Below, in pieces: positions 54,491-63,279 of a DNA stretch of 64,000 nt. This DNA comes from Methylophilus medardicus. Lineage in GTDB: Bacteria > Pseudomonadota > Gammaproteobacteria > Burkholderiales > Methylophilaceae. The first letter of the stretch is position 1; every line of letters begins with the position of its first letter. The position numbers were made by a program, and so were the translations under genes. The DNA lies in the NCBI RefSeq assembly GCF_006363955.1, contig NZ_CP040948.1, forward strand, positions 1,860,001-1,924,000. The letters run 5' to 3'. The notes beneath the pieces are model-generated. The model was given only the letters and a program-made list of their open reading frames with translations, ran no database searches and was not told where the DNA came from.

Positions 54491-54830
54491 ATGGTTAGCC
54501 CTCAGCGCGCTCATCTTGCCGCTCACCCTGTCAGCAAAAGACTTGCAGACCTTAGAACAACCGTTTTTGCAGGCCTACAGCGGCAAGTCGCGCCAGTTTG
54601 TCGAAGAGCAACTGGGCAAACCAGTGAAAAAAGAAGTCGCTGTCAAACCGCACAATGCGGACCAGATTTTACAGGCGCAATCGCAAGCCGCTCCGGGGGC
54701 AGGGGAGCAAATCGAGATGTGGTATTACCAGGGCAAAATTCAATATGCGCCTAACAAGTTCTTTAACACCGCCGAACTGACGTTTGCCGATGACAAATGT
54801 GTGAACATCACGTTTGCGAATAAAAAATAA
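54477..54830 (+). CDS. Hypothetical exported protein between kinase and regulator
   Basis: The 117-residue protein has a signal peptide (LALSALILPLTLSA) and a small mature domain (QFVEEQLGKPVKKEVAVKP; EMWYYQGKIQYAPNKFF), like an SmpA/OmlA-type fold. The LGKP turn and the Tyr-rich strand fit that fold, but I do not recognise the family. It is coupled to the kinase gene on the left and lies 12 bases before the regulator. It may sense or modify the periplasmic signal for the kinase. Confidence 0.72.
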   Translation: MQPLKWLALSALILPLTLSAKDLQTLEQPFLQAYSGKSRQFVEEQLGKPVKKEVAVKPHNADQILQAQSQAAPGAGEQIEMWYYQGKIQYAPNKFFNTAELTFADDKCVNITFANKK

Positions 54831-54842
54831 GCAGTGGCAGCC

Positions 54843-55475
54843 ATGGCAAAAGTGATGATCGCCGACGACCACGCCATGCTCCGGCAAGGCTTGCGTACCA
54901 TGTTAGAACAAGCGCAGCATGAGGTCGCGCCCGACGCCTTAAGTGGCGAAGAGGCCTGCATGCTGGTAGAAAAAAACCATCCTGACTTGTTGATACTGGA
55001 CCTAGACATGCCCGGTATCGGCGGCCTAGAAACGCTCAAGCGGATTTTGCACCGCAAACCACAGATGCGCGTGCTGATTTTTAGCATGCACGATGATTGC
55101 ATCTATGCCACGCGTGCGATTCAGGCAGGTGCCCGCGGCTATGTGACCAAAACAGAACCGCCCGAAGTGGTATTAGAAGCGGTACAGAAGATTCTCAAGG
55201 GAGGGCGTTATATCAATAACGAATTAGCGCAAAGCTTGTCGATGTACCACCTCGAGAGTCAGGAAAATCCAATCCAGAAACTATCGCCACGCGAATTTGA
55301 GGTGTTTCGCCGTATCGCGCAAGGCGAAGCCTTGGCGGCCATTGCCAAAGCGATGCACATTGGCTACAAAACGGTGGCGAATATTCAGACCAATGTCAGG
55401 CAAAAGCTTGGTGTTGAAACCACCGGGCAAGTCGTGCATATTGCGGTGCGTTTTGGCATCATCAAAGGGTTGTAG
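54843..55475 (+). CDS. NarL-type response regulator (MxaX-like)
   Basis: ATG 54843 (MAKVMIADDHAM) is preferred over GTG 54834. The 210-residue protein has a receiver (Asp in LLILDLDMPG, Lys in GYVTKTEPP) and a LuxR-type helix-turn-helix (LSPREFEVFRRIAQG; KTVANIQTNVRQKL). It is paralogous to the regulator at 37.5 kb. It is the likely direct regulator of mxaF, perhaps through the GGGAATCTTTC sites. Confidence 0.92.
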   Translation: MAKVMIADDHAMLRQGLRTMLEQAQHEVAPDALSGEEACMLVEKNHPDLLILDLDMPGIGGLETLKRILHRKPQMRVLIFSMHDDCIYATRAIQAGARGYVTKTEPPEVVLEAVQKILKGGRYINNELAQSLSMYHLESQENPIQKLSPREFEVFRRIAQGEALAAIAKAMHIGYKTVANIQTNVRQKLGVETTGQVVHIAVRFGIIKGL

Positions 55476-55489
55476 TCACCGTGCTTGCC

Positions 55490-56236
55490 ATGATGCTGAT
55501 CATTGCGCGCAAAGAATTGCGCAGCCTGTTTGCCACGCCGATGGGCTGGCTAATATTGGGCATATTTCAGGCCATTGTCGGCACCTACTACAGCCTGAGT
55601 TTTAACCAATATTTTGAAATCATGCACAGTGCGCAATGGCAGGTGCAGCGCATCGGTATGACACAGTTTATGGCAGAGGGCGTGTTTGGGGTGGCGGCCA
55701 TATTGATGCTATTGGTGGTGCCGCTCGTCTCGATGAAACTGGTCAGTGAAGAACGCAAAAACCAGACCTTGGTGTTACTCATGAGCGCTCCTTTGAGCAT
55801 CAGCGAACTCATTCTAGGCAAGTTGCTGGGGATGGTACTTTTTCTCAGCCTGTTAATCATCAGCATGGTGGGAATGATTGCAATGCTATTGCCATGGACA
55901 GAAATAGACCTACCCTATCTGCTCACCCACGCCTTCGGTTTATGGTTGTTGATGGTCGCCAGCAGTGCCTTGGGGCTTTATATCTCTTGCCTGACTGCAC
56001 AACCGCTCTTGGCTGCGTTTGGCAGCATGAGCGCGCTCTCAGTGTGCATGCTGCTAGACAAATTTTTTAGTGATGACCATCAGGCACTATTTCATGCGTT
56101 GTCACTAATGCAGCATTACCGCCAACTCTCATTAGGCATGCTCAATAGCCGCGACATCCTGTTTTTCATGCTGTTTGCGCTATTTTTTGTTTTGCTTGCG
56201 ATTCACCGATTAGAGGCTGATCGACGCCATGGCTAA
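55490..56236 (+). CDS. ABC-2-type permease, GldF-like
   Basis: The 248-residue protein has six membrane helices and the GldF-type start IIARKELRSLFATPMGWLILG, with SEERKNQTLVLLMSAPLS in the middle. A GTG at 55481 is another possible start. It should form a membrane channel with an ATPase, but none lies next to it. It overlaps the GldG-like gene by 8 bases. Confidence 0.85.
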   Translation: MMLIIARKELRSLFATPMGWLILGIFQAIVGTYYSLSFNQYFEIMHSAQWQVQRIGMTQFMAEGVFGVAAILMLLVVPLVSMKLVSEERKNQTLVLLMSAPLSISELILGKLLGMVLFLSLLIISMVGMIAMLLPWTEIDLPYLLTHAFGLWLLMVASSALGLYISCLTAQPLLAAFGSMSALSVCMLLDKFFSDDHQALFHALSLMQHYRQLSLGMLNSRDILFFMLFALFFVLLAIHRLEADRRHG

Positions 56237-57638
56237 ACACAGATTTTTTTCAGCCATCAAGCGCTGGCTGGCTAGCAACGGCCTTGGCTGGCCACACCCG
56301 CTGGTAGTGCCTGCCATGGTGTTATTCATTTTGCTATTGGGTAGCCTAGCCTGGCAGTTTCGCATCATGGTGGATACCACGCACAATCAGCGCAATACCT
56401 TGTCATCCGCCAGCTTAGCGGCGTTACAGCAGTTGTCAGGGCCAGTCGAAGTGACCGCTTTTTGCAGCAATAGCCCTTATAAAGGGCGCTATTTCAGAAA
56501 ATCGATCAGCGCATTGCTGCAACGCTATGAAACCGTATATGCGGATTTGCATATGCAATTTATTGATCCCGCCACCGCCCCTACCTTGGCCCGCACGCAG
56601 CAAATCAAAAAAGAAGGTGAAATGATCATCCGCTATCGTGGCCAAGAAAAGCGCATGTATTTACCGTATACCGAGCAAGCCTTTACCAACGTGCTGCTGC
56701 AATTGCAGCACGGCGAACGCGCGCCGCTATGGTTTATGGCGGGGCATGGTGAAACTGTGCTAGAAGATACAACGACGCATGGCGGCAGCGTGCTGGCCCA
56801 AGCGATGCACAACGCTGGTTTACGTTTCAACTCGGCACACACCCTGCCCGCGCTGGCCCAGCAAGATCACATGCGCCCGACGCTGGTGCTAGCCGGGGCC
56901 AGCAGCGCTTATCCCGCCGACCAAGTCACAGAAATCACCCACCATGTTGCGCTAGGCGGCAATCTCATCTGGCTGGTCGACACCGCACAAACACAAGGCC
57001 TACAGACGCTAACAGACACCCTAGGCATCGAGATTAGCGCAGGCATGGTCATCGACCCGGGCAACCGAGCATTCGACATTCCGCTCCACAGCTTAAGCAC
57101 GCAACACTATGCGGCACAGGGCCCAACCGAAGACTTTGCCCTGCGCACCTTTTTTGAGCAAGCCCACGCCATTCAACGCAATCGCCAACCGAATGACGCT
57201 TGGCACACCCTGCCACTGGTCGCCGCCGCAACACAAGGCTGGACCAGCAAACATTATCGCCCGGGAGCCTCCGCAACGCAGATTCAGTTTGATGCTAACC
57301 AAGATGTACAAGGACCGGCGACTATCATGCTGGCCTTAGAAAAAACGCTTAAAACAGGTGAGCGACAACGAATTTTAGTCATCGGCAGTCGGCAGTTTTT
57401 TAGCAACCAACAAATTCAGCGCGGCGGCAATTTGGCACTCACTCTGCAAAGTCTAAAATGGGTAGTCAATAACCAACCCAGCATCCATGTTCCAGTGACC
57501 CCGCTGAGAGACAGTGTAGTCGCCCTACCCACCAATCAAACAGGGTTGATTCTGTTATTTAATAGTTTTCAATTTGGTCTGCCAGCCCTTTTAATATGGG
57601 CAGGCTGGTTGCGGTGGCGCCGTAAACAGCGTGCTTAA
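56229..57638 (+). CDS. GldG-like ABC transporter auxiliary protein
   Basis: The 469-residue protein has membrane helices near both ends (about 30-47 and 440-460) and a periplasmic domain of the ABC-auxiliary/GldG type: LQQLSGPVEVTAFCS, SALLQRYETVYADLHMQFIDP and FMAGHGETVLED. GldG works with GldF and the ATPase GldA. Here the set stops after this gene, at the border of the integron cassettes, so a partner may have been lost or lies elsewhere. Confidence 0.85.
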   Translation: MAKHRFFSAIKRWLASNGLGWPHPLVVPAMVLFILLLGSLAWQFRIMVDTTHNQRNTLSSASLAALQQLSGPVEVTAFCSNSPYKGRYFRKSISALLQRYETVYADLHMQFIDPATAPTLARTQQIKKEGEMIIRYRGQEKRMYLPYTEQAFTNVLLQLQHGERAPLWFMAGHGETVLEDTTTHGGSVLAQAMHNAGLRFNSAHTLPALAQQDHMRPTLVLAGASSAYPADQVTEITHHVALGGNLIWLVDTAQTQGLQTLTDTLGIEISAGMVIDPGNRAFDIPLHSLSTQHYAAQGPTEDFALRTFFEQAHAIQRNRQPNDAWHTLPLVAAATQGWTSKHYRPGASATQIQFDANQDVQGPATIMLALEKTLKTGERQRILVIGSRQFFSNQQIQRGGNLALTLQSLKWVVNNQPSIHVPVTPLRDSVVALPTNQTGLILLFNSFQFGLPALLIWAGWLRWRRKQRA

Positions 57639-57667
57639 CTGAACAAGCACTGCGTACTGATGTTGTT

Positions 57668-57726
57668 ACATAACGTTTGAATAAGAGGCACGCTTGAGTG
57701 TGTCACGCTTGAATGATGGGTTAGGT
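57668..57726 (-). repeat. Integron attC site 1 (59 bp)
   Basis: Read on the minus strand it begins ACCTAAC (57726-57720, a full RYYYAAC) and ends GTTATGT (57674-57668, one mismatch to GTTRRRY). Between are CCATCATTCAAGCGTGAC and GCGTGCCTCTTATTCAAAC, which pair in the pattern of attC hairpins. It lies directly after the HEPN-like frame, whose TAA is inside ACCTAAC. The length is 59 bp. Confidence 0.8.
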
Positions 57727-58134
57727 ACCATTAGGCGTATCCCAGAAATGCAGAATTCCCTCTGGTAGCTTGCCTGTGAGGCTTGTGTAATTTGAAACAG
57801 CTCTCTCAAGCATCTCCTCTGCGTCTGCTTTGATGTCGAACTCCAGCGACTCGTCACCGGCATAGTGTTTTAGCTCATTACGAGTTAAGTTCATTAAATC
57901 AGCAATTGTCTTATCGATGTTAGGTTCGTGTTCTCCAAGGTGTCGGGCAAACTTAACTATCGTTTCCTTGATGTTGTCGAATGAGGGCTCAAGGCCAAGC
58001 TTGCGCATGCGCTTCCCTAATATCTCTTCAGCAGCACCAGCAAGAGTGATGCAACTGATGAAGTCTCCATCGCGCCACATTTGCAATGCAGTTATTAGCT
58101 GACGCTCGGCAATCTCAAGTGCGGTAAGTTTCAT
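57721..58134 (-). CDS. Cassette-borne HEPN-like protein
   Basis: ATG 58134 is used because the longer frame would run into attC 2. The 137-residue helical protein has ALQMWRDGDFISCITLAGAAEE near the start and TRNELKHYAG near residue 84, where Arg85 and His90 form an RxxxxH motif as in HEPN ribonuclease/toxin domains. It starts 18 bases after the recombination end of attC 2 and stops inside attC 1, as expected for an integron gene cassette. HEPN membership is inferred from helices and motif; no partner nucleotidyltransferase is present. Confidence 0.65.
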   Translation of the reverse strand: MKLTALEIAERQLITALQMWRDGDFISCITLAGAAEEILGKRMRKLGLEPSFDNIKETIVKFARHLGEHEPNIDKTIADLMNLTRNELKHYAGDESLEFDIKADAEEMLERAVSNYTSLTGKLPEGILHFWDTPNGT

Positions 58135-58151
58135 GGGATTAGTTATTGGGC

Positions 58152-58211
58152 GCCTGACGTTTGACATAAGGGGCGCGCTTTAGCGCGTCCCACTTGAAGG
58201 ATGGGTTGGGA
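58152..58211 (-). repeat. Integron attC site 2 (60 bp)
   Basis: On the minus strand it runs from TCCCAAC (58211-58205) through CCATCCTTCAAGTGGGACGC and GCGCCCCTTATGTCAAAC-like arms to GTCAGGC (58158-58152). A GC-rich inner stem GGGCGCGC/GCGCGTCCC is evident. It is alike to attC 1 along its length (TTCAAG, CTTAT, CAAACGT). It separates the two cassette genes. Confidence 0.82.
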
Positions 58212-58214
58212 ATA

Positions 58215-58733
58215 TTAGGCTTGTCCATAATGAAACTTTGCTTCTATATGTGTGACCGTTAGCTTTTTCTCTTTTTCAATGTTCCAAGAGTATGTTGCAT
58301 TGCTTGATTGCGCGGATTGCAGCCCATCAATAGTTAGGAACAATGTAGATAAAAGATGTGCCGACGTGACTGCTGCAATAATTGAATGAAATGCCTCATC
58401 GTCAACAACAAGGGTGCCTCCAACAAAATTATTCAGTGCATCTTCGTGAAAAATAAGTGCGCCAGCCGTATTTTTTAACTTGTACTTCTCTACCCAGTCA
58501 GCATTTTTTGCTGCAGCAATTAACCATAACGATATTTCAAGGTCGGTCGCATTCTGCCCGTTTGAAAGCTCGATGGCGTTGGGGTCTTGGAAGCGAGCAA
58601 GCACATCCCAAGTTTCTCGTGGTGGCGCCTTAAAAGGCTCACTGACTTTGGATTCGGTGTATGGAGAGTGGATTGAATGCCGCCAATTTAGAACATCAAG
58701 TTGAATGGTTGCCGAGGGATTGCTAATAGTCAT
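58215..58733 (-). CDS. Cassette-borne hypothetical protein
   Basis: The 172-residue protein (MTISNPSATIQLDVLNWRHS...) has no membrane segment or signal peptide. It contains WLIAAAKNADWVEKYKLKN and a Ser/Thr-rich end. I do not recognise the family. It starts 9 bases after a GTTGGGC core site and stops 4 bases before attC 2, a typical cassette layout. Its base composition is AT-richer than the neighbours, in line with transfer. Confidence 0.7.
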   Translation of the reverse strand: MTISNPSATIQLDVLNWRHSIHSPYTESKVSEPFKAPPRETWDVLARFQDPNAIELSNGQNATDLEISLWLIAAAKNADWVEKYKLKNTAGALIFHEDALNNFVGGTLVVDDEAFHSIIAAVTSAHLLSTLFLTIDGLQSAQSSNATYSWNIEKEKKLTVTHIEAKFHYGQA

Positions 58734-59031
58734 TCAAGTATGCCCAACAGTAATTATAGAGACCCATGGGCCTCCATATGATGAATCGGATTTTTGATAT
58801 GCATAACTAGAACCCCTTGCCTCTCATTAGTTTTATTGTTCAAGCGTCGCTTTATTGAATTATTTATAGAGACAGCGCGTTCAGTTTTATTGATTTTAGA
58901 CGAAAGGGCCAAATTTTCAACGGATGCAGTGTGATGAAGGCAGCATGGTGAGGTTTTTGTGGTTATTTCATGCCGTTTAATCCTGCATTAAATGCCGTAC
59001 GCCAAGCGAGCTGTAAAGGGCAATAGGCAAT
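58734..59031. other. AT-rich gap with cassette border core site
   Basis: GCCCAAC at 58742-58748 (GTTGGGC on the minus strand, a perfect GTTRRRY core) marks the outer border of the cassette array. No attC hairpin, no intI frame and no clear attI were found in the remaining 280 bases, which are AT-rich and without a convincing gene. A TATAAT next to the core could start transcription of the cassettes. Confidence 0.5.
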
Positions 59032-59059
59032 AAAAAACCCCGGACAGGCCGGGGTTTTT
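59032..59059 (-). terminator. Rho-independent terminator of the EpsD-like gene
   Basis: AAAAAACCCCGG-ACAG-GCCGGGGTTTTT is a strong GC stem with A/T-tracts on both sides, 18 bases after the stop of the isomerase gene. It may work in both directions. Confidence 0.9.
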
Positions 59060-59077
59060 GGGAATCACTATGGCTGG

Positions 59078-60058
59078 TTATAGGCCAGAGAGTCCTTTTT
59101 CAATGGCTTGATTTTGCTGTGCAGGTTGTGCGGTGGTTTCTGACACAGGCGCTGCAACAGCGGCCTCTGGTTTGCTCTCGGCGGGTGCCGTTGGGGCGGC
59201 CGGGGCCGCGTTCGCGCCAGAATCCAGCGTCAGCTTGGCAAAGTCACCGTAGAACTCAACTTTGGCGGCTTTGCGAAGGCTAGATACCTCATTTTTAATG
59301 ACGGTTTGCTGACCGGCGTTAACCAAAAATTGTTGAATTACTGGTTTGGCTTTTTCTTGGTCCACTGGTTGACGATCTACTTTCGCCAAAAACAGTAACA
59401 CCAATGCTTGCGGGCTTTTTACAACCAATGTGTCGCCGGCTTTCAAGGTATTGAGTTTTTTCAGCAACTCTAATGGCAATTGCTCAGCCGCTTTGCGGCT
59501 GGCATTTGCGCTAAACACATAGTTGTTATCTTTCAACCATTTAGCAACTTCATCAGCTGATTTCGCAGTGTTAATGCCGGCTTCAATCTCGCTGGCATGT
59601 TGGTTGCCATCTTTCACCGCAAACTCTTGAATCACATAGACGTTACGCTCGCTGAATAACTCAGGGTGTGTATCGTAAAACTTTTTGATTTCTTCCGGGC
59701 CCGGAGCCGCTTGTTTTGCAGCTACTTTTTGCATATAGGCTTGCGCAAGCACCTGCTGCTTGGTGGCTTCTAGCACTTGTAATACGTTTGGATCGCGGTC
59801 AAGTTTTTCCTCGATAGATTTTTGCTTGAGCAGTTCCATATCGACCATTTGCTGCAATACTTTTTCAGACGCTGCTTTAACTTGCGTTTGATCGAGCTTA
59901 CCCACTTTGGATAAAGCAAAGTTCAATTGATGCACGGTAATTTCACTGCCGTTTACCTTAGCCACTACTTGTGAGCCCGCTTTCGCAGCGTCATCATGTT
60001 TACTGCACCCTGCCATGACTAACATCAGCGCCGGTACAATTAATGCGATTTTTTTCAT
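59078..60058 (-). CDS. EpsD family peptidyl-prolyl cis-trans isomerase lipoprotein
   Basis: The 326-residue protein (first of three Met codons at 60064) has a lipoprotein signal with MLVMAGC (Cys about 17 from 60058), a SurA-N-like helical region (VVAKVNGSEITVHQLNFAL), and a PpiC-like domain with NVYVIQEFAVKDGN. The end is Ala/Pro-rich and disordered. EpsD-type isomerases belong to exopolysaccharide/methanolan export clusters of methylotrophs. The rest of such a cluster is not in the window. Confidence 0.85.
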   Translation of the reverse strand: MKKIALIVPALMLVMAGCSKHDDAAKAGSQVVAKVNGSEITVHQLNFALSKVGKLDQTQVKAASEKVLQQMVDMELLKQKSIEEKLDRDPNVLQVLEATKQQVLAQAYMQKVAAKQAAPGPEEIKKFYDTHPELFSERNVYVIQEFAVKDGNQHASEIEAGINTAKSADEVAKWLKDNNYVFSANASRKAAEQLPLELLKKLNTLKAGDTLVVKSPQALVLLFLAKVDRQPVDQEKAKPVIQQFLVNAGQQTVIKNEVSSLRKAAKVEFYGDFAKLTLDSGANAAPAAPTAPAESKPEAAVAAPVSETTAQPAQQNQAIEKGLSGL

Positions 60059-60189
60059 CATCACCCTTTAATATTTTGGTATTTTTTGTGTTTTGTTGCG
60101 ACGAGTCGCCAACTGCTTAACGGTTGACTGCTGGCGCGTCTTGAGTCTGCATGACCACATTCTTCAAAACACATGTTATCACACTCTTT

Positions 60190-60879
60190 TTACCAATATT
60201 GCCAGTGACCACCACACACCACCCATGCACCCAGCACGGCGTTTGTGGTCACGTGAGCGAGTATCGATACCCAGAGCACCTGAAAATGACGGTATAACCA
60301 GGCATATACCAGTCCTGCCAACAGCCCGGCTAACCAAAGCTGATGTTCTATTGCAAATAATATACTACTTACTATGATTGCATAAGCGCTCACCATGGCG
60401 GGCGACACCGACATAAAATCGGCGTGATCGAGTCTGCGCATTAAATAAGAACGCCAAAACAGTTCTTCGATCACCGGCACTACCAAGGCCGAACCACTCC
60501 AGCGACATATTAACCAGAATATATCCGCCGTGGTGTTGGTCGGCATCGCCGCGACCGGCCCTGCGACATGGCCACCCAGCCAAGCAGGATAAGGGGCTAC
60601 CCACACTAAAAAAACCAGCCCGCCCGCCAATACCGCTGTCAGCAGTTGCCAGACACTGGGCCGCGTGCGGAGTTCGAGGTAATCTCTACGAAAGTAGAGC
60701 AGCAGGCATAATGCAGAGACACTGCGTATCAAATAGGTGGGTTCAGCGCCTAGGCCAAGCGCCAGCAATCCTTTAGCTAGCAAGGGTTCTAGCGCCAACA
60801 ATACGATGAACCCGATGAAAGGGTAAATGCGGGCACGTTCATGCCGGTTAAACCAAGTGTGCAGTAGTGCAGTCATCAT
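60190..60879 (-). CDS. CAAX-protease-like (CPBP) membrane protein of the exosortase-associated type
   Basis: The 229-residue protein has about seven membrane helices and the abortive-infection/CAAX motifs: VIEELFWRSYLMRRL (double Glu), FAIEHQLWLAGLLAGL (His) and ILAHVTTNAVLGAW. It corresponds to the CAAX-protease-related proteins seen beside exosortase/EPS genes. It lies 125 bases from the EpsD-like gene on the same strand, which supports an EPS context. Confidence 0.82.
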   Translation of the reverse strand: MMTALLHTWFNRHERARIYPFIGFIVLLALEPLLAKGLLALGLGAEPTYLIRSVSALCLLLYFRRDYLELRTRPSVWQLLTAVLAGGLVFLVWVAPYPAWLGGHVAGPVAAMPTNTTADIFWLICRWSGSALVVPVIEELFWRSYLMRRLDHADFMSVSPAMVSAYAIIVSSILFAIEHQLWLAGLLAGLVYAWLYRHFQVLWVSILAHVTTNAVLGAWVVCGGHWQYW

Positions 60880-60923
60880 GCCAGCCGATCGTCAAAAAAC
60901 CGAGTCGCCAGACCTGTCGCAGG

Positions 60924-61598
60924 TCATGGCTTGGCTATTGTATCAACTTTATTTTCTAGCAGCTGCGTCTGTTTGCCTTGTAATATGTTTTCTAACTCTA
61001 CCCGTTTGAGTTGAAAAAATGGTTCGGCACGCAAAATGCGCTGATAAGCGCTCGCGTCAGCATACAAGCCAACCAAATCATGACCATAGGCATATAAACG
61101 GCTGTTTTTCTCTTCGCATGACAATAACTGCTGATGCTCGCTGCTCACTTTGGACACTAAATTTTTGCGCTGTTGGTCGTTGGTGTCGAGATCCGCTTTA
61201 GCCAGCTTGAGTTGTTGCTCAGTAGCTTCAAGCCGTTGCGACTGTTCGGCCAATTGCGCCTGCAATTGCTGCACCTGTGCGGCCAAGGCTTCTTTTTCAC
61301 GACCCAGCTGTTGTTTCTCAGACGCCAACTGCTGATTCGCTTTGACCTGGCCTTGCAATCTGGCTGAATGCGATTGCTGTGCACGCTGCGCCTGATCCAG
61401 TGCTTGCGTTAAGCCTTTTTTATCCTGCTCAAATTGGGTCTGCAACGCTGATTTTTCGGCTTCGAGGTCCTGCTTCATTTTTTGCATCAACATGGTGGCG
61501 CGTCTGGCCGCTTTGTCCTGTTTTTCAGCAGCCACGCTCTGAGTGGGATACCCTCCAACCAACCAGATACTCACCAATAAAAACAATGTGATTTTCAT
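60924..61598 (-). CDS. Exported coiled-coil protein beside the porin gene
   Basis: The 224-residue protein has a signal peptide (LFLLVSIWLVGGYPTQSVA), a long coiled coil (about 30-160, rich in Gln, Ala, Leu, Glu) and a short C-terminal domain with one Cys (LSCEEKNSRLYAYGHDLVGLY). It begins 9 bases after the porin gene ends. The family is unknown to me by name; relatives occur with TonB and putative porin genes. It may link the porin or TonB to the cell wall. Confidence 0.7.
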   Translation of the reverse strand: MKITLFLLVSIWLVGGYPTQSVAAEKQDKAARRATMLMQKMKQDLEAEKSALQTQFEQDKKGLTQALDQAQRAQQSHSARLQGQVKANQQLASEKQQLGREKEALAAQVQQLQAQLAEQSQRLEATEQQLKLAKADLDTNDQQRKNLVSKVSSEHQQLLSCEEKNSRLYAYGHDLVGLYADASAYQRILRAEPFFQLKRVELENILQGKQTQLLENKVDTIAKP

Positions 61599-61607
61599 GC
61601 TGTTCCC

Positions 61608-63230
61608 TTAGAATCTTCCATTAAAGTCGACAAAGAACGTATCGATAGAAAATGGCAAACCAGAGATTTCATCCGCACTGACATATCTTGATGATAGCCA
61701 TGCATTTTTGCCCACACCATATTGAGCGCCCACATAAAAGCCTTTTGCATCCGTGCCACCAAGACGGAAGTTCGAATCAGTAAACCCATCCAGCATGGCA
61801 TCGGCCTCTAGACGACGGTATCCGCCAAAGACTTGCCAGTCATGCAATTTTTTAATTATTGGCTGACCCACCATCATAGAAAGCTCATAACCCTCGTTTT
61901 CTTTTTTATAGATGTTGCCAGTACGCCGAGAAATTTCATTCTGATCAAAGCCAATATTTTGCACATAAGCACCATGTAAAATCACATGCACCGGGTCAAA
62001 AACTGCTAAATCGACCTCACCGGTGAAGTTGATCAGTTGAAACTGAGAGGCCAGTCCACACAAACCGTTAGAACCGCACAAATTACCATTGGTAGTGCCG
62101 TCATTGATACTGAATGTCTGGTTACCTTTTTGTCGCCATAACGCCACGGTCCCTGCGTACTTCAGACTATCGTTAACCGGATTCCGCTCACCTTCTACAT
62201 TTTTAAAATCGTAGTATGCAACGCCAAGTTTGACTTTGCTTTCGTTACTCGACGTCCACTCAATCCCTCCCTGTGCCGCATATAACCATTTGTCCCGAGC
62301 CTTATTCGTATTAGAACTCTCCACCTCTTCAATTGGAAAAGCACCTACTGTTGAAAATAGCTTCCAAGACTTGTTTATGTTTGGGTTAGCCTGTGCCGAA
62401 AAACCATCAAACGCAAGATCAGGATCCCAGATTAGGTCCGTGCCAAAGGTCTGGTTACCCGTAAAAAATGGATTTGCAAATCGACCACCGGTCAGAGTGA
62501 GCCAATCATAAGGCTTCGCTTCAAGAAAAGCCCTGTCCAAACCAAACACAAACTTACCTTGAGAAAATCCCTCAGTTTGGTTCGGGGTCACGGGCGTTTG
62601 TAACATCCCGGTAGTGAATCGAATACCGCCATTTAACCATTCATTGATATGGATGTTTGCACCAAACAATGCACGCACACGCTGACGTTGACGATCCTCG
62701 GTTGAATTGTTGACAACCATATTTTGCACTTCGTTGTTCAGTGTTCCAGGAATCGCGTTTGTATCGCTAAACATGTCTTGCTGATAACGCAAGCGCAGTG
62801 CGCCCGTCCATTCGATACGATCAATCCACTCTGGCAAGCCTAAGCGTTCTTCGGTTTTGTAATTAAGCTTTTTCATCACATCTTGCTCAATTTCAGCACG
62901 CATTTCGTTTTTGACATGCTCAGGAATATATTGCACGCGTATCGACTTTGGTTGCCCAACCGCTTTTTCTGGGAGCTGCGTATTGTCGGCCGCCAATGCG
63001 TCAGCTTCATTTTTTGCTTTAAGCTTGGCTTGTTGCGCCTGTTGCAATAGGATCTGCGCCTTTTCTTTGGACAAGACACCCTCTTGCACCAGCAATTCGA
63101 TCAAACTCATGGTCGTTGCTCTCACTTCCTCAAGCGATTCACGCTCCCCTGCAGCTACGACCTCTGATTGCAGACCAAACAAGGTGGTCACTATCAAAGG
63201 AATCATCCAATTTTTTGCTTTAATATTCAT
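61608..63230 (-). CDS. Putative outer-membrane porin with periplasmic helical N-terminus
   Basis: The 540-residue protein has a signal peptide (PLIVTTLFGLQSEVVA), a helical/coiled N-terminal part (about 35-120; LIELLVQEGVLSKEKAQILL), and a beta-barrel of about 400 residues with strands such as GALRLRYQQDMF and ending in FFVDFNGRF, where the last Phe fits the barrel insertion signal. It belongs to the putative-porin type. It follows the TonB gene by 49 bases. Confidence 0.84.
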   Translation of the reverse strand: MNIKAKNWMIPLIVTTLFGLQSEVVAAGERESLEEVRATTMSLIELLVQEGVLSKEKAQILLQQAQQAKLKAKNEADALAADNTQLPEKAVGQPKSIRVQYIPEHVKNEMRAEIEQDVMKKLNYKTEERLGLPEWIDRIEWTGALRLRYQQDMFSDTNAIPGTLNNEVQNMVVNNSTEDRQRQRVRALFGANIHINEWLNGGIRFTTGMLQTPVTPNQTEGFSQGKFVFGLDRAFLEAKPYDWLTLTGGRFANPFFTGNQTFGTDLIWDPDLAFDGFSAQANPNINKSWKLFSTVGAFPIEEVESSNTNKARDKWLYAAQGGIEWTSSNESKVKLGVAYYDFKNVEGERNPVNDSLKYAGTVALWRQKGNQTFSINDGTTNGNLCGSNGLCGLASQFQLINFTGEVDLAVFDPVHVILHGAYVQNIGFDQNEISRRTGNIYKKENEGYELSMMVGQPIIKKLHDWQVFGGYRRLEADAMLDGFTDSNFRLGGTDAKGFYVGAQYGVGKNAWLSSRYVSADEISGLPFSIDTFFVDFNGRF

Positions 63231-63279
63231 TATCTTTCCCTAATTTCTAAGCGCTTTTAATGCATTGTCTATATCGTTT

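Noticed and set aside
58734-59031. Integrase gene or attI next to the cassettes
   Set aside because: No frame with tyrosine recombinase motifs and no second hairpin; only a single core site is seen.
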